A stretch of 64,000 nucleotides of DNA from Roseomonas sp. KE0001. Its GTDB lineage: Bacteria > Pseudomonadota > Alphaproteobacteria > Acetobacterales > Acetobacteraceae. A program made the position numbers and the translations under genes. Under the pieces are notes generated by a model. It was not told the DNA's origin and made no database searches. It saw only the letters and a list, made by a program, of their open reading frames with translations. Below are positions 37,152 through 45,262 of the stretch, in pieces; positions within the stretch are counted from its first letter, which is position 1; every line of letters begins with the position of its first letter. The stretch covers positions 1-64,000 of the forward strand of contig NZ_RCVQ01000003.1 in NCBI RefSeq assembly GCF_016107285.1, read 5' to 3'.

Positions 37152-38462
37152 TCAGCCGATCCAGATGTCGCTCAGGACGACGCCGGCACCGGGCTGCAGC
37201 AGGGCGATGGTAACCGCCGCCGCCGCGCCGGACCCATCGGCATCGAAGGCCAGGATGCCGGTCGCGGCGTCGAAGAGCACGCGCTGTTCCGCGGTCATGG
37301 CGCTGGCGCCGAGGCCGAAGCCGGCGGCGCCGAAGTGGCCATTCTCGCCGGACAGACCGAAGCTCGCGCCCATCAACTGCAGGCGGTCGATGCCGGAGGC
37401 GAAGTCGGTGATGATGTCCCGGTCCTTGCCGGGCGCCTGGTCGAAGCGGAAGAGATCGCGGCCAGCGCCGCCCGTGAGCTTGTCGAAGCCGGCGCCGCCG
37501 ATCAGGTAGTCGTCGCCGTCGCCGCCCAGGAGGTGGTCATTCCCGGCGCCGCCGTCGAGACGGTCCTTGCCCGCATCGCCGAGCAGCCAGTCATGGCCCT
37601 CGTCGCCATAGAGCGCGTCGTTGCCGTCCTGGCCGCGCAGGCTGTCATTGGCCTGGTTGCCATGCAGGCTGTCATCGCCAGCGCCGCCGAAGAGTCGGTC
37701 GCGGCCGGTGCCGCCATGGAGATAATCCCGGCCGGTGCCGCCGACCATCCAGTCGTCGCCGCCCTCGCCGGCCAGCCAGTCATCGCCCTCGCCACCGAGC
37801 AGGACATCATCGCCGTTGCCGCCCTGAAGCCGGTCCTGCCCGGCGCCGCCATCGAGGCGGTCCTTGCCGGCATCGCCGCACAGCCAGTCGTCACCGGCCT
37901 CGCCATGCAGCCGGTCGTCGCCCTCGCAACCCTGGAGCCGGTCCTGTCCGGCGCCGCCGCGCAGGGTGTCGTTCCCGGCCTGGCCGAGCAGCCGGTCGTC
38001 GCCCTCGCCGCCGGACAGCCAGTCCTGGCCATCGCCGCCCTCGATCCGGTCGGCCCCGGCGCCGCCGCCGAGGATGTCGTCGCCCTCGCCGCCGAAGAGG
38101 ATGTCCGCGCCGTCGCCGCCCCAGGCGCGATCGTTTCCGGCCTCGCCGGCGAGCAGGTCGTCGCCGCTGCCGCCATGCAGGATGTCGGCGCCGTCGGTGC
38201 CGAAAAGCCGGTCGTTCCCGGCCTCGCCATAGAGCATGTCGTCGCCGCTGCCGCCGCGCAGGGTGTCGTCGCCGCTGCCGCCCCGCAACGTGTCGGTGTC
38301 GCCGTCGCCGGCGAGGGAATCGTCGCCCCGGCCGCCCAGCAACCGATCGCTGCCGGCCCAGCCCCGCAGGATGTCGTCGCCCGCGCCTCCGCCGAGCACG
38401 TCGCCGGTCGCGGTGCCGGAGAGCAGGGCGGGGGTGGTTCCGTAGCGGAAGATAGTAGCCAT
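37152..38462 (-). CDS. RTX (haemolysin-type calcium-binding repeat) protein
   Basis: 436 residues, almost entirely nonapeptide repeats of the GGxGxDxLx type from about residue 20 to 330 (for example GGAGDDILRG, GGSGDDMLYGEAGNDRL). A serralysin-like C-terminal domain follows (RDLFRFDQAPGKDRDIITDF, ASGIDRLQLMG). Such proteins fold on calcium outside the cell after type I secretion; no cleaved signal peptide is present and no secretion genes lie in the window. No enzymatic domain is visible, so the role could be adhesion or surface structure. Confidence 0.9.
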   Translation of the reverse strand: MATIFRYGTTPALLSGTATGDVLGGGAGDDILRGWAGSDRLLGGRGDDSLAGDGDTDTLRGGSGDDTLRGGSGDDMLYGEAGNDRLFGTDGADILHGGSGDDLLAGEAGNDRAWGGDGADILFGGEGDDILGGGAGADRIEGGDGQDWLSGGEGDDRLLGQAGNDTLRGGAGQDRLQGCEGDDRLHGEAGDDWLCGDAGKDRLDGGAGQDRLQGGNGDDVLLGGEGDDWLAGEGGDDWMVGGTGRDYLHGGTGRDRLFGGAGDDSLHGNQANDSLRGQDGNDALYGDEGHDWLLGDAGKDRLDGGAGNDHLLGGDGDDYLIGGAGFDKLTGGAGRDLFRFDQAPGKDRDIITDFASGIDRLQLMGASFGLSGENGHFGAAGFGLGASAMTAEQRVLFDAATGILAFDADGSGAAAAVTIALLQPGAGVVLSDIWIG

Positions 38463-38687
38463 GGGAGCAACTCCTCACTGAGCGAGGCGGCCAGGAAGGG
38501 CCTCGGTGGAGTGCTCTATGGAGATATTTAACTTATTGGATCATTTCGGCGGCGTGAGGGATTGCTCACGTGAATGTGATAATTGTAAACTTCATCGTCG
38601 GAAAGCGAGCCCCGACCAGGGATCCGACCGGCACGACCGCATATAGGAATAAAATCTTATATCTGCATCCGGTCGCCGCCGGCAAGC

Positions 38688-38717
38688 GGTTCCGGCCGGA
38701 CGCCACCGGCCGGAACC
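38688..38717 (-). terminator. Strong hairpin downstream of the TRAP transporter operon
   Basis: GGTTCCGGCCGG and CCGGCCGGAACC form a perfect 12-bp stem around a 6-base loop, six bases beyond the TRAP permease stop codon. There is no T run, but strength and position fit a terminator. The rest of the 260-base gap, up to the RTX start, is AT-rich on the RTX side and should hold the RTX promoter. Confidence 0.6.
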
Positions 38718-38722
38718 CTGCC

Positions 38723-40747
38723 TCAGGTCAGCGAGGCGTGCCGGCCTGACCGTCTTCCGTCCAGGACCAGGAGGAGAACGGCCAGCGCGGCGCCCCAGGC
38801 GACCGGAACCGGCAGCAGCGGCGCGGCCAGGGCAGGAAAGATCAGCAGGATGCCGGCCAGGGCGAAGCCCAGCCGTCCGGCCGGGCCCAGCGGCCGGCGC
38901 GCATGCCCCTGGCAGGCTGCCGCCAGGGCCGCGAGCCCGGCCGCGGCGAGCAGGATCTGCCAGGCCACGTCGAGCCAACCCATCTCCGGCGTCAGGCTGA
39001 GCAGCAGGCCCACCCCCTCGGGATCGGTGACGAAGACGAAGGGCAGGACGAAGGCGGGCAGGGTGTACTTCCAGGCCTGCAGCGTGGTGCGGTAGGGCCC
39101 GGCCCCGGTGATCGCCGCCGCCGCGAAGGGCGAGAGGGCGGTGGGCGGCGAGACCTCGGACAGCACGGCGTAGTAGAAGACGAACATATGCGCCGCGTAG
39201 TCGGGCACGCCGAGCTTCATCAGCGCCGGGGCGGCGACCACGGCGGAGATGATGTAGCTCGCCGTCACCGGCACGGCGAGGCCGACGATCCAGACGATCA
39301 GCGCCGTGTAGATCGCCGTGACCACGAGGCTGCCGCCCGCGGCCTGGATGGCGATCTCGGAGAATTTCAGCCCCAGCCCGGTGAGCGTGATGCAGCCGAC
39401 GATGATGCCGGCCGAGGCGCAGGTGGCGGCGATGCCCACCGCCTGCACCGCGCCGCCGGCCAGCGCCTGGACCAGCCGGCGGGGCGTCATCGCCGTCTCG
39501 CGCCGCAGCCAGGACAGCACCACCGCCACCGCCATGGCGTAGAGCACCGCCAGCGTCGCGCTGTAGCCCAGGGCCATGAAGACGATGATCGCGATGAGCG
39601 AGGAGAAGTGGAAGCCGTAGCGCCGCGCCAGCTCGCCCGCCGGCGTCACCGCCAGGCTCTCGGCCGTGACGGCGCCGGCGCCGAGCCGCCGCTGGTCCAG
39701 TTCCACCATGAACAGCAGCGAGGCGTAGTAGAGCACGGTCGGCACCGCCGCCATGCGCAGCACGTCGAGGTAGCCGAGCTTGAGGTACTCGGCGATCAGG
39801 AAGGCCGCCGCGCCCAGCACCGGCGGCGAGATGATGGCGCCGAGCCCGCCCGCCGCCAGCAGCCCGCCCGCATCGTCGGCGCGGTAGCCCACGCGCTTCA
39901 TCATCGGCCAGGCGACGGTGCCGAGCGTGACGGTGGTGGCGACGCCCGAACCCGAGGGGCCGCCCAGCAGGAAGGAGGAGAGCACCACAGTGCGCCCGGC
40001 GCTGGAGGGCTTGCCGCCGGTCAGGGCGAAGCTGAAATCGACGAAGAACTTGCCCGCGCCGCTGCTCTGCAGGATGGCGCCATAGATGGTGAAGAGGATG
40101 ATCAGCGTCGCCGAGACATCCACCGCCGTGCCGTAGATGCCGTCCAGCGTGATGGTCAGGTGCGGGATCAGCCGCTCGGCGTCGTAGCCGCGGTGCGACC
40201 AGGGCGGCGGCAGCAGGTTGCCGTAGAAGCTGTAGAGGATGAAGGCGATGGCGACGGCCGGCATGATCCAGCCCGTGGCGCGCCGCGTCGCCTCCAGCAC
40301 CAGCGCCACCAGCATCCAGCCGACGACGATGTCCATCGGCTCGGGGAAGACGTAGCGGTCGAGCAGCGCGTCACCGCCGTCGATCAGGTACCAGGTGCAG
40401 TAGAGCCCGGCGGCGATCAGCACGATGTCCCAGGGCATCAGCCGGTCGCGGAAGCGGCGCGCGGCGGGGAACAGGTAGAAGCCCAGCGCCATGGCGAAGC
40501 CGACATGGACGAAGCGCAGCGTGGTGGTGGGCACGATGTCCCAGGCGGCCCAGAGGTGAAACAGGCTCATCGCCAGGGCGAGGCCGGTGGCGCCGAGGCC
40601 GAGCGCCCCGGTGAAGCGGTTCTGGATCCCCTCTTCTTCCTCGATCAGCCGCTCCACCCGGGCGGCGGTGCCTTCGTCGAGGGCGTCGGGGGCGATCTCC
40701 GGCGGCAGGTTGCTGCCGGCCGGAGGCTTCGGCGGGGCGCCGGCCAT
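38723..40747 (-). CDS. TRAP transporter fused permease (4TM-12TM, TAXI type)
   Basis: 674-residue polytopic protein that fuses the small and large membrane subunits of a TRAP transporter. VVLSSFLLGGPSGSGVATTV, GGLLAAGGLGAIISPPVLGA and VFYYAVLSEVSPPTALSPFA are family blocks. It uses an ion gradient with a TAXI-type binding protein, whose gene lies 11 bases upstream in the same operon. Substrates of TAXI systems are mostly dicarboxylates or amino acids; none can be inferred here. Confidence 0.93.
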   Translation of the reverse strand: MAGAPPKPPAGSNLPPEIAPDALDEGTAARVERLIEEEEGIQNRFTGALGLGATGLALAMSLFHLWAAWDIVPTTTLRFVHVGFAMALGFYLFPAARRFRDRLMPWDIVLIAAGLYCTWYLIDGGDALLDRYVFPEPMDIVVGWMLVALVLEATRRATGWIMPAVAIAFILYSFYGNLLPPPWSHRGYDAERLIPHLTITLDGIYGTAVDVSATLIILFTIYGAILQSSGAGKFFVDFSFALTGGKPSSAGRTVVLSSFLLGGPSGSGVATTVTLGTVAWPMMKRVGYRADDAGGLLAAGGLGAIISPPVLGAAAFLIAEYLKLGYLDVLRMAAVPTVLYYASLLFMVELDQRRLGAGAVTAESLAVTPAGELARRYGFHFSSLIAIIVFMALGYSATLAVLYAMAVAVVLSWLRRETAMTPRRLVQALAGGAVQAVGIAATCASAGIIVGCITLTGLGLKFSEIAIQAAGGSLVVTAIYTALIVWIVGLAVPVTASYIISAVVAAPALMKLGVPDYAAHMFVFYYAVLSEVSPPTALSPFAAAAITGAGPYRTTLQAWKYTLPAFVLPFVFVTDPEGVGLLLSLTPEMGWLDVAWQILLAAAGLAALAAACQGHARRPLGPAGRLGFALAGILLIFPALAAPLLPVPVAWGAALAVLLLVLDGRRSGRHASLT

Positions 40748-40758
40748 TCAGCGCCCCG

Positions 40759-41742
40759 TCACGCGAACTGCGCGCCCTGCGCGGTCCAGTAGGCCTTGGC
40801 CGCTGGATGCCATTCGATGCCGGCGGCGGCGCTCTTCTGCGCCTCGAGGCGGAAGTTCCGTCCCTCGGCATGCACCTGGCCCAGCTCCTGCCGCCCTTCC
40901 CAGGCGGTCTTCAGCAGGGTGGTGACCATGGCCTCCGGCATGTCCTCGCGCACGGCGAGGATATTGGCCACCGACATCTGCCGGTTGTCGGTCTTCTGAC
41001 CCGGATAGGTGCCGGCCGGGATCACCTCGGGGAAGTAGACCGGGCCGTACTTCTCGACGATGCGCGGGATGTATTCGTCATGGTCGATCATCTGGATCTG
41101 CACGCCGGGCGAGGCGCCGAGATCGGTGATGGCGCTGGTCGGCACGCCGGAGACGAAGAAATAGGCGTCGAGCTTGCCGTCCTTCACCGCATTGGTGCTC
41201 TCCGCCGGGGAGAGCCGCTCGCGCGCGCGGAAGCTCTTGTCGCGGTCGAGGCCGGCGGCCTCGATCAGGCGGAAGGCCATGACCTCGGTGGCGGAACCGG
41301 GCGCGCCGGTCGAGACGCGCTTGTCCTTCATCCCCGCGATGCTGGTGATGCCGCTCGCCGTCGTCGTCACCGCCTGCATGCGGTTGGTGTAGAGCACGGC
41401 GATGGCGCGCGCCGGCACCGGGCGGCCCTTGAAACGGTCGTTGCCGCGCACCGCGTCCACCGCCGCATCCACCTGGGCGAAAACGAGGTCGACGCGGCCG
41501 GCGCCCAGCAACTGCAGATTGGCCACCGATCCACCGGTGACCTCCACGGTGGCGGACATCCCGCCCGAACGCGAGAGCATGTTCGCCAGCCCGCCGCCGA
41601 GCGGATAGTAGACGCCGCCCGTGGTGCCGGTGGCGATCGAGATCTGGCCGGACTGGGCGAGGGCGGCGCGGGTCAGGGCGGGCAGGGCGAGGCCGCTCGT
41701 GGCCGCGCCGGCCAGCAGGCCGCGGCGTGTCAGGCTTGGCAT
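40759..41742 (-). CDS. TAXI-family TRAP transporter substrate-binding protein
   Basis: About 327 residues. The ATG at 41742 starts a twin-arginine-like signal (LTRRGLLAGAATSGLALPAL) that the longer open frame would bury. The mature protein begins ISIATGTTGGVYYPLGGGLA, the TAXI hallmark, and has RVDLVFAQVDAAVDAVRG and KRVSTGAPGSATEVMAFRL. It delivers substrate to the fused permease encoded next to it. Confidence 0.93.
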   Translation of the reverse strand: MPSLTRRGLLAGAATSGLALPALTRAALAQSGQISIATGTTGGVYYPLGGGLANMLSRSGGMSATVEVTGGSVANLQLLGAGRVDLVFAQVDAAVDAVRGNDRFKGRPVPARAIAVLYTNRMQAVTTTASGITSIAGMKDKRVSTGAPGSATEVMAFRLIEAAGLDRDKSFRARERLSPAESTNAVKDGKLDAYFFVSGVPTSAITDLGASPGVQIQMIDHDEYIPRIVEKYGPVYFPEVIPAGTYPGQKTDNRQMSVANILAVREDMPEAMVTTLLKTAWEGRQELGQVHAEGRNFRLEAQKSAAAGIEWHPAAKAYWTAQGAQFA

Positions 41743-41869
41743 GGGGTGCTCCCTGGACGTTCTCTTTCTGTAGGAAAGCTTAGTCCGCCGGCCGCTGATC
41801 ATGAAAGTGGAATGGTTCGGCGAAAGTGCCGGCCGCGCCGCAACCATTCGGCACGGCCGCGACTGAGCA

Positions 41870-41883
41870 TTGATGGAGATCAA
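41870..41883 (+). promoter_or_regulatory. FNR/ANR/FixK-type box upstream of the CBS-BON gene
   Basis: TTGAT-GGAG-ATCAA is a perfect match to the TTGAT-N4-ATCAA consensus of the FNR/CRP oxygen regulators. It is centred about 80 bases before the CBS-BON start codon, which leaves room for class II activation with a transcription start about 41 bases downstream. The TRAP binding-protein gene lies divergent on the other side. Confidence 0.72.
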
Positions 41884-41955
41884 GGCGCGGCCGATGCTGC
41901 GGGTCCATCATCGACCCGGTGCGGAAAGCCCCGCCAGCAGCCAGGAGGAATCATC

Positions 41956-42654
41956 ATGCAACTTCCCACCGCCCGAGACCTGATGACCCCCGACGTGGTC
42001 ACCGTGCCGCCGGAGACGCCGTTCTTCACGGTGGCCCAGATGCTGGCGCAGCGGCATATCTCGGCCGTCCCGGTCGTCGGGCCGGCGGGCGAGGTGCTGG
42101 GCATCGTCACCGAGGCCGACCTGATCCGCCGGCTGGCCGGGGATGCCAAGGCGCCGATGGGCCTGCTGCGCAGCCTCTTCTCCAACATGGACCGGCTGGC
42201 GGACCGCTATGCCAGCACCCATGGCACCACCGCCGCCGAGATCATGACGCCCGACGCCGTCACCGTGGCACCCGGCGCGACGGCGGGTGAGATCGCGGAG
42301 CTGATGGAGAAGAAGCAGGTCCGCCGCGTGCTGGTGACGGAGGGCGGCAAGCTGCTCGGCCTGGTCAGCCGCGCCGACCTGCTGCGCGCCCTGGTGGCGC
42401 CCAAGGCCGAGGGCGGCGACTATCCCGATGAGCGCCTGCGGCGTGCCGTGCTGGCGGCGATGAAGCGCGAGCCCTGGGCGGACAGCTATTTCCTGACCGT
42501 CGAGGTGAAGGACGGCGTGGTCGAGTTCCACGGCTTCCGCCAGAGCGATTCGGTGCTGCGGGGCCTGAAGGTGCTGGCCGAGCAGGTGCCGGGCGTGAAG
42601 CGGGTCGAGGACAAGACCTCGCCGCTGCCGGGCCCCTATTACGCCGGCATCTGA
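41956..42654 (+). CDS. Protein with two CBS domains and a BON domain
   Basis: About 232 residues. CBS1 begins ARDLMTPDVVTVPPETPFFT and ends VLGIVTEADLIRRLAG; CBS2 begins AAEIMTPDAVTVAPGATAGE and ends LLGLVSRADLLRALV. The C-terminal BON domain is SYFLTVEVKDGVVEFHGFRQ. CBS pairs sense adenosine nucleotides; BON domains are often membrane or phospholipid associated. AGGAGGAA precedes the ATG at 41956. The FNR-type box upstream suggests induction under low oxygen. Confidence 0.9.
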   Translation: MQLPTARDLMTPDVVTVPPETPFFTVAQMLAQRHISAVPVVGPAGEVLGIVTEADLIRRLAGDAKAPMGLLRSLFSNMDRLADRYASTHGTTAAEIMTPDAVTVAPGATAGEIAELMEKKQVRRVLVTEGGKLLGLVSRADLLRALVAPKAEGGDYPDERLRRAVLAAMKREPWADSYFLTVEVKDGVVEFHGFRQSDSVLRGLKVLAEQVPGVKRVEDKTSPLPGPYYAGI

Positions 42655-42694
42655 AGGCCGGGCGCGGGGCCGGCCTCCGGTCCCGCCGCCCTGG

Positions 42695-42714
42695 ATCCCG
42701 ATCCGGCGGGATCA
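42695..42714. terminator. Small hairpin between convergent genes
   Basis: GATCCCG and CGGGATC pair over 7 bp around a 6-base loop in the 80-base gap between the CBS-BON gene and the convergent enoyl-CoA hydratase gene. It could terminate both, but it is short and lacks a T run. Confidence 0.4.
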
Positions 42715-42734
42715 CCCGATCAAGCGACGACGCG

Positions 42735-43517
42735 CTAGCGGCCGCGGAAGACCGGCCGGCGCTTGTCCAGGAAGGCGCGGACCGCCTCCTGAAAATCCTC
42801 CGTCTCGGCATAGCGGCCGGCGGCCTCGATCTCCTCCGGCGCCACCGGCAGCGGGCCACGCAGCGCCTGCAGGGCACGCTTGTGGAACCGGTTGGAGAGC
42901 GGCGCGCCTTCCGCGATGCGGGCGGCGGTCGCCTCCACCTCGTCGAAGATCGCCTCGTCCGGCACCAGCCGCGTCAGCACGCCGCGCGCCAGGCACTCCT
43001 CCCCCTCCAGCACGCGGCCCTCGATCAGCAGCTCGCAGGCGGTGGGATAGCTCGTCACCTGCAGCAGGGCATCGAGCGCCGCATAGGGATACCAGATGCC
43101 GAGCTTGCGGGCCGGGATGCCGAAGCGCGTGCCCGGCCCGCCGATGCGGAAGTCGCAGACGCTGGCGAGGCCCGCGCCGCCACCCATGCACCAGCCGGAC
43201 AGCGCGGCGACCACCGGATGCGCGCAGCGGCGGATCGCCTCCAGCGCGCCGTCGAGCGCGGCGGCGAAGCGCGCGTTCTGCGCCCGGTCGCCATAGTCCC
43301 GCTCGAAGCTGCCGATGTCGGCGCCGGCACAGAAGGCCGCTGCCCCGGCGCCGCGCAGGATGACGCAGCCCAGCGTCCGGTCGGCCGACAGCGTGGTGAA
43401 GGTCGCCGCCATCGCCTCCCACATGGGCAGGTCGAGGCAGTTGCGCTTTTCGGCGCGGTCGATCAGCACGGTGGCGATGGCGCCGGCGTGACGGACACGG
43501 ATCTGGGAGTGCGGCAT
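42735..43517 (-). CDS. Enoyl-CoA hydratase/isomerase family protein
   Basis: About 260 residues, the usual crotonase size. ATVLIDRAEKRNCLDLPMWE starts the fold; AAAFCAGADIGSFE provides one oxyanion NH and SGWCMGGGAGLASVCDFRI the other. Whether the two catalytic Glu of true hydratases are present is unclear (Gly-Gly-Ala-Gly follows at the first position), so it may act as another crotonase such as an isomerase or thioesterase. The ATG at 43517 fits the family N-terminus; the open frame extends nearly 100 codons further. Confidence 0.86.
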   Translation of the reverse strand: MPHSQIRVRHAGAIATVLIDRAEKRNCLDLPMWEAMAATFTTLSADRTLGCVILRGAGAAAFCAGADIGSFERDYGDRAQNARFAAALDGALEAIRRCAHPVVAALSGWCMGGGAGLASVCDFRIGGPGTRFGIPARKLGIWYPYAALDALLQVTSYPTACELLIEGRVLEGEECLARGVLTRLVPDEAIFDEVEATAARIAEGAPLSNRFHKRALQALRGPLPVAPEEIEAAGRYAETEDFQEAVRAFLDKRRPVFRGR

Positions 43518-43629
43518 GACGGCCGCACGGTGCGGGCCGGGAGCCTGGCTGTCAACGTCGCCCCGCCTGCCGCAACCTGTCGGCGGCCCGGCGGGTTCTC
43601 TCCGGCAAGCCAAACCCGGGAGAGCCGCC

Positions 43630-44139
43630 ATGCACAGCGACCGCAACGAGGACGAGATGCGCATGAAGGTGCGCGAGATGATCGGCGAGATCGGCACTGC
43701 CATCTTCACCACCGTCGACGCCGAGGGCCGACTGCGCGGCCGGCCGATGCGGACCCAGAAGCCGGACGCGGATGGCCGCACCCTGTGGTTCTTCACCCGC
43801 GCCGACAGTCCCAAGGTGGCCGAGCTGGAGCAGGATTCCCGCGTGCAGCTGGGCTATTCCGAGCCGAAGAGCCAGGACTACGTCTCCCTCTTCGGGCGCG
43901 GGAGGGTGGTGCGCGAGGTGGCGCGGAAGCGGGACCTCTGGACCGACGGGCTACGCACCTGGCTGCCGGAGGGGCCGGAGAGCGACGAGGTGGCGCTGAT
44001 CGCGGTGGAGATCGAGGGCGCCGAGTACTGGGACGGCGTCTCCTCCAGCCTGCGCTATGCCTATGGCTATGCCCAGTCCCTGCTGACCGGCGAGCCCGAC
44101 CGCGGCGGCGAGAATGCCAAGGTCGATTTCCGCGGCTGA
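43630..44139 (+). CDS. Pyridoxamine 5'-phosphate oxidase-fold protein (general stress protein 26 type)
   Basis: About 169 residues. The split-barrel flavin fold is recognisable from GTAIFTTVDAEGRLRGRPMR, LWFFTRADSPKVAELEQDSR, VQLGYSEPKSQDYVSLFGRG and WDGVSSSLRYAYGYAQSLLT. Members of this group bind FMN or F420-like flavins, often in stress responses. The ATG at 43630 follows a GGGAGAG ribosome-binding sequence; the frame opens earlier at 43516 without family similarity. Confidence 0.87.
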   Translation: MHSDRNEDEMRMKVREMIGEIGTAIFTTVDAEGRLRGRPMRTQKPDADGRTLWFFTRADSPKVAELEQDSRVQLGYSEPKSQDYVSLFGRGRVVREVARKRDLWTDGLRTWLPEGPESDEVALIAVEIEGAEYWDGVSSSLRYAYGYAQSLLTGEPDRGGENAKVDFRG

Positions 44140-44239
44140 CAGCGGCGGCGGCTCAACGCCAGGAGAGCTTGAAGAACCATTTGGTTGATTGAATAATGCC
44201 GACTTCCCCGCCATGGGGCGGAATCCGGGGGAGGCGCGG

Positions 44240-45073
44240 GTGGCCGAATGGTTTTCCAGGCTGGTGGGCAGGTCGGCCCCCGCCGAGTTGTCCGCCAGGC
44301 CCTCCCCTGACGCCGCGGGCATCCGCCGGGGCTTCGCGGAGGCGCCCGTCAGGAAGCTCGGCGGCGCGAAGGCGGGCGGGACCAAGCCCGGCCATTCCCC
44401 CATGCTGGACCTGCCCGAGCTGATCACCGAGCGGCCGCCCGCGCCGGACTTCCCGGAGGAGGAGCGCGCCTGGGCCCGGCCGGTCCCGCATGAGCGGGCG
44501 CGGCCGGCGGCGGAGGGAGAGCCGGAGGCGCCCTTCGTCAGCACCGGCCCGCACGGCCACCGCGCCCGGATGCGCGAGAAGCTGCTGGAGCGCGGCCCGG
44601 ATTCCCTGGCCGATTACGAACTTCTCGAGATGCTGCTCTTCTTTGCCTTCAAGCAGGGCGACACCAAGCCCCTGGCCAAATCGCTGATCAACCGCTTCGG
44701 CAGCTTCGCCGGGGTGATGACCGCGCCGCAGGCCGTGCTGATGGAGACGCGGGGGCTCGGCGTGCACAGCGTGGCGGCCCTGAAGCTGGTGCAGGCGGCG
44801 GCGCTGCGACTGGCCAAGGCGGAGGTGATGGACACCCCAGTGCTGAACAACTGGGACCGGCTGATCACCTACCTCAATGCCGCCATCTCGCGCGAGAAGA
44901 TCGAACAGTTCCGCATCCTCTTCCTCGACAGCAAGAACCGGCTGATCGCCGACGAGGCGCAGGCCCGGGGAACGGTGAACCACACCCCGGTCTACCCGCG
45001 CGAGGTGATGAAGCGCGCGCTGGAGCTGCACGCCACGGCCCTCATCCTGGTCCACAATCACCCCACTCACTGA
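44240..45073 (+). CDS. radC: RadC family protein, C-terminally truncated by an integrated element
   Basis: The N-terminal helix-hairpin-helix region ([30 protein letters not shown]) and most of the JAB/MPN domain are present. The protein ends [11 protein letters not shown], so the metal-binding motif HNHPSGDPxPS is cut after HNHP and the last 50 or so residues are missing. The coding sequence runs straight into the integrative element with a tyrosine integrase gene 190 bases on. A GTG at 44240 has the best ribosome-binding sequence (GGGGGAGG); TTG 44189 or ATG 44213 are possible. Confidence 0.88.
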   Translation: MAEWFSRLVGRSAPAELSARPSPDAAGIRRGFAEAPVRKLGGAKAGGTKPGHSPMLDLPELITERPPAPDFPEEERAWARPVPHERARPAAEGEPEAPFVSTGPHGHRARMREKLLERGPDSLADYELLEMLLFFAFKQGDTKPLAKSLINRFGSFAGVMTAPQAVLMETRGLGVHSVAALKLVQAAALRLAKAEVMDTPVLNNWDRLITYLNAAISREKIEQFRILFLDSKNRLIADEAQARGTVNHTPVYPREVMKRALELHATALILVHNHPTH

Positions 45074-45262
45074 TTTTGATCCCGCTAGATCACGCTCAAA
45101 CACGTTGAAACACTAAGGAATTGGCGATTTTTAGCCCTTGCGTAGTGGGGGCGGTTTTGGCAAATTGGGGGCTGTAAGAGGGGTAACAAACGGCCTTCCG
45201 CTCCCAGCAAGCGATCCCTGTTTCTCCCCGACCGATCCCAGTCCCGGAAAGGAGGAAACGCC

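Noticed and set aside
37335-38531. Repetitive plus-strand open frame, and repeats resembling a CRISPR or tandem array
   Set aside because: The periodicity comes from RTX nonapeptide codons on the minus strand; units are contiguous with no unique spacers.
38903-40792. 629-codon plus-strand open frame opposite the TRAP permease gene
   Set aside because: Antisense of a membrane protein gene; translation is Arg/Gly/His-rich and not protein-like.
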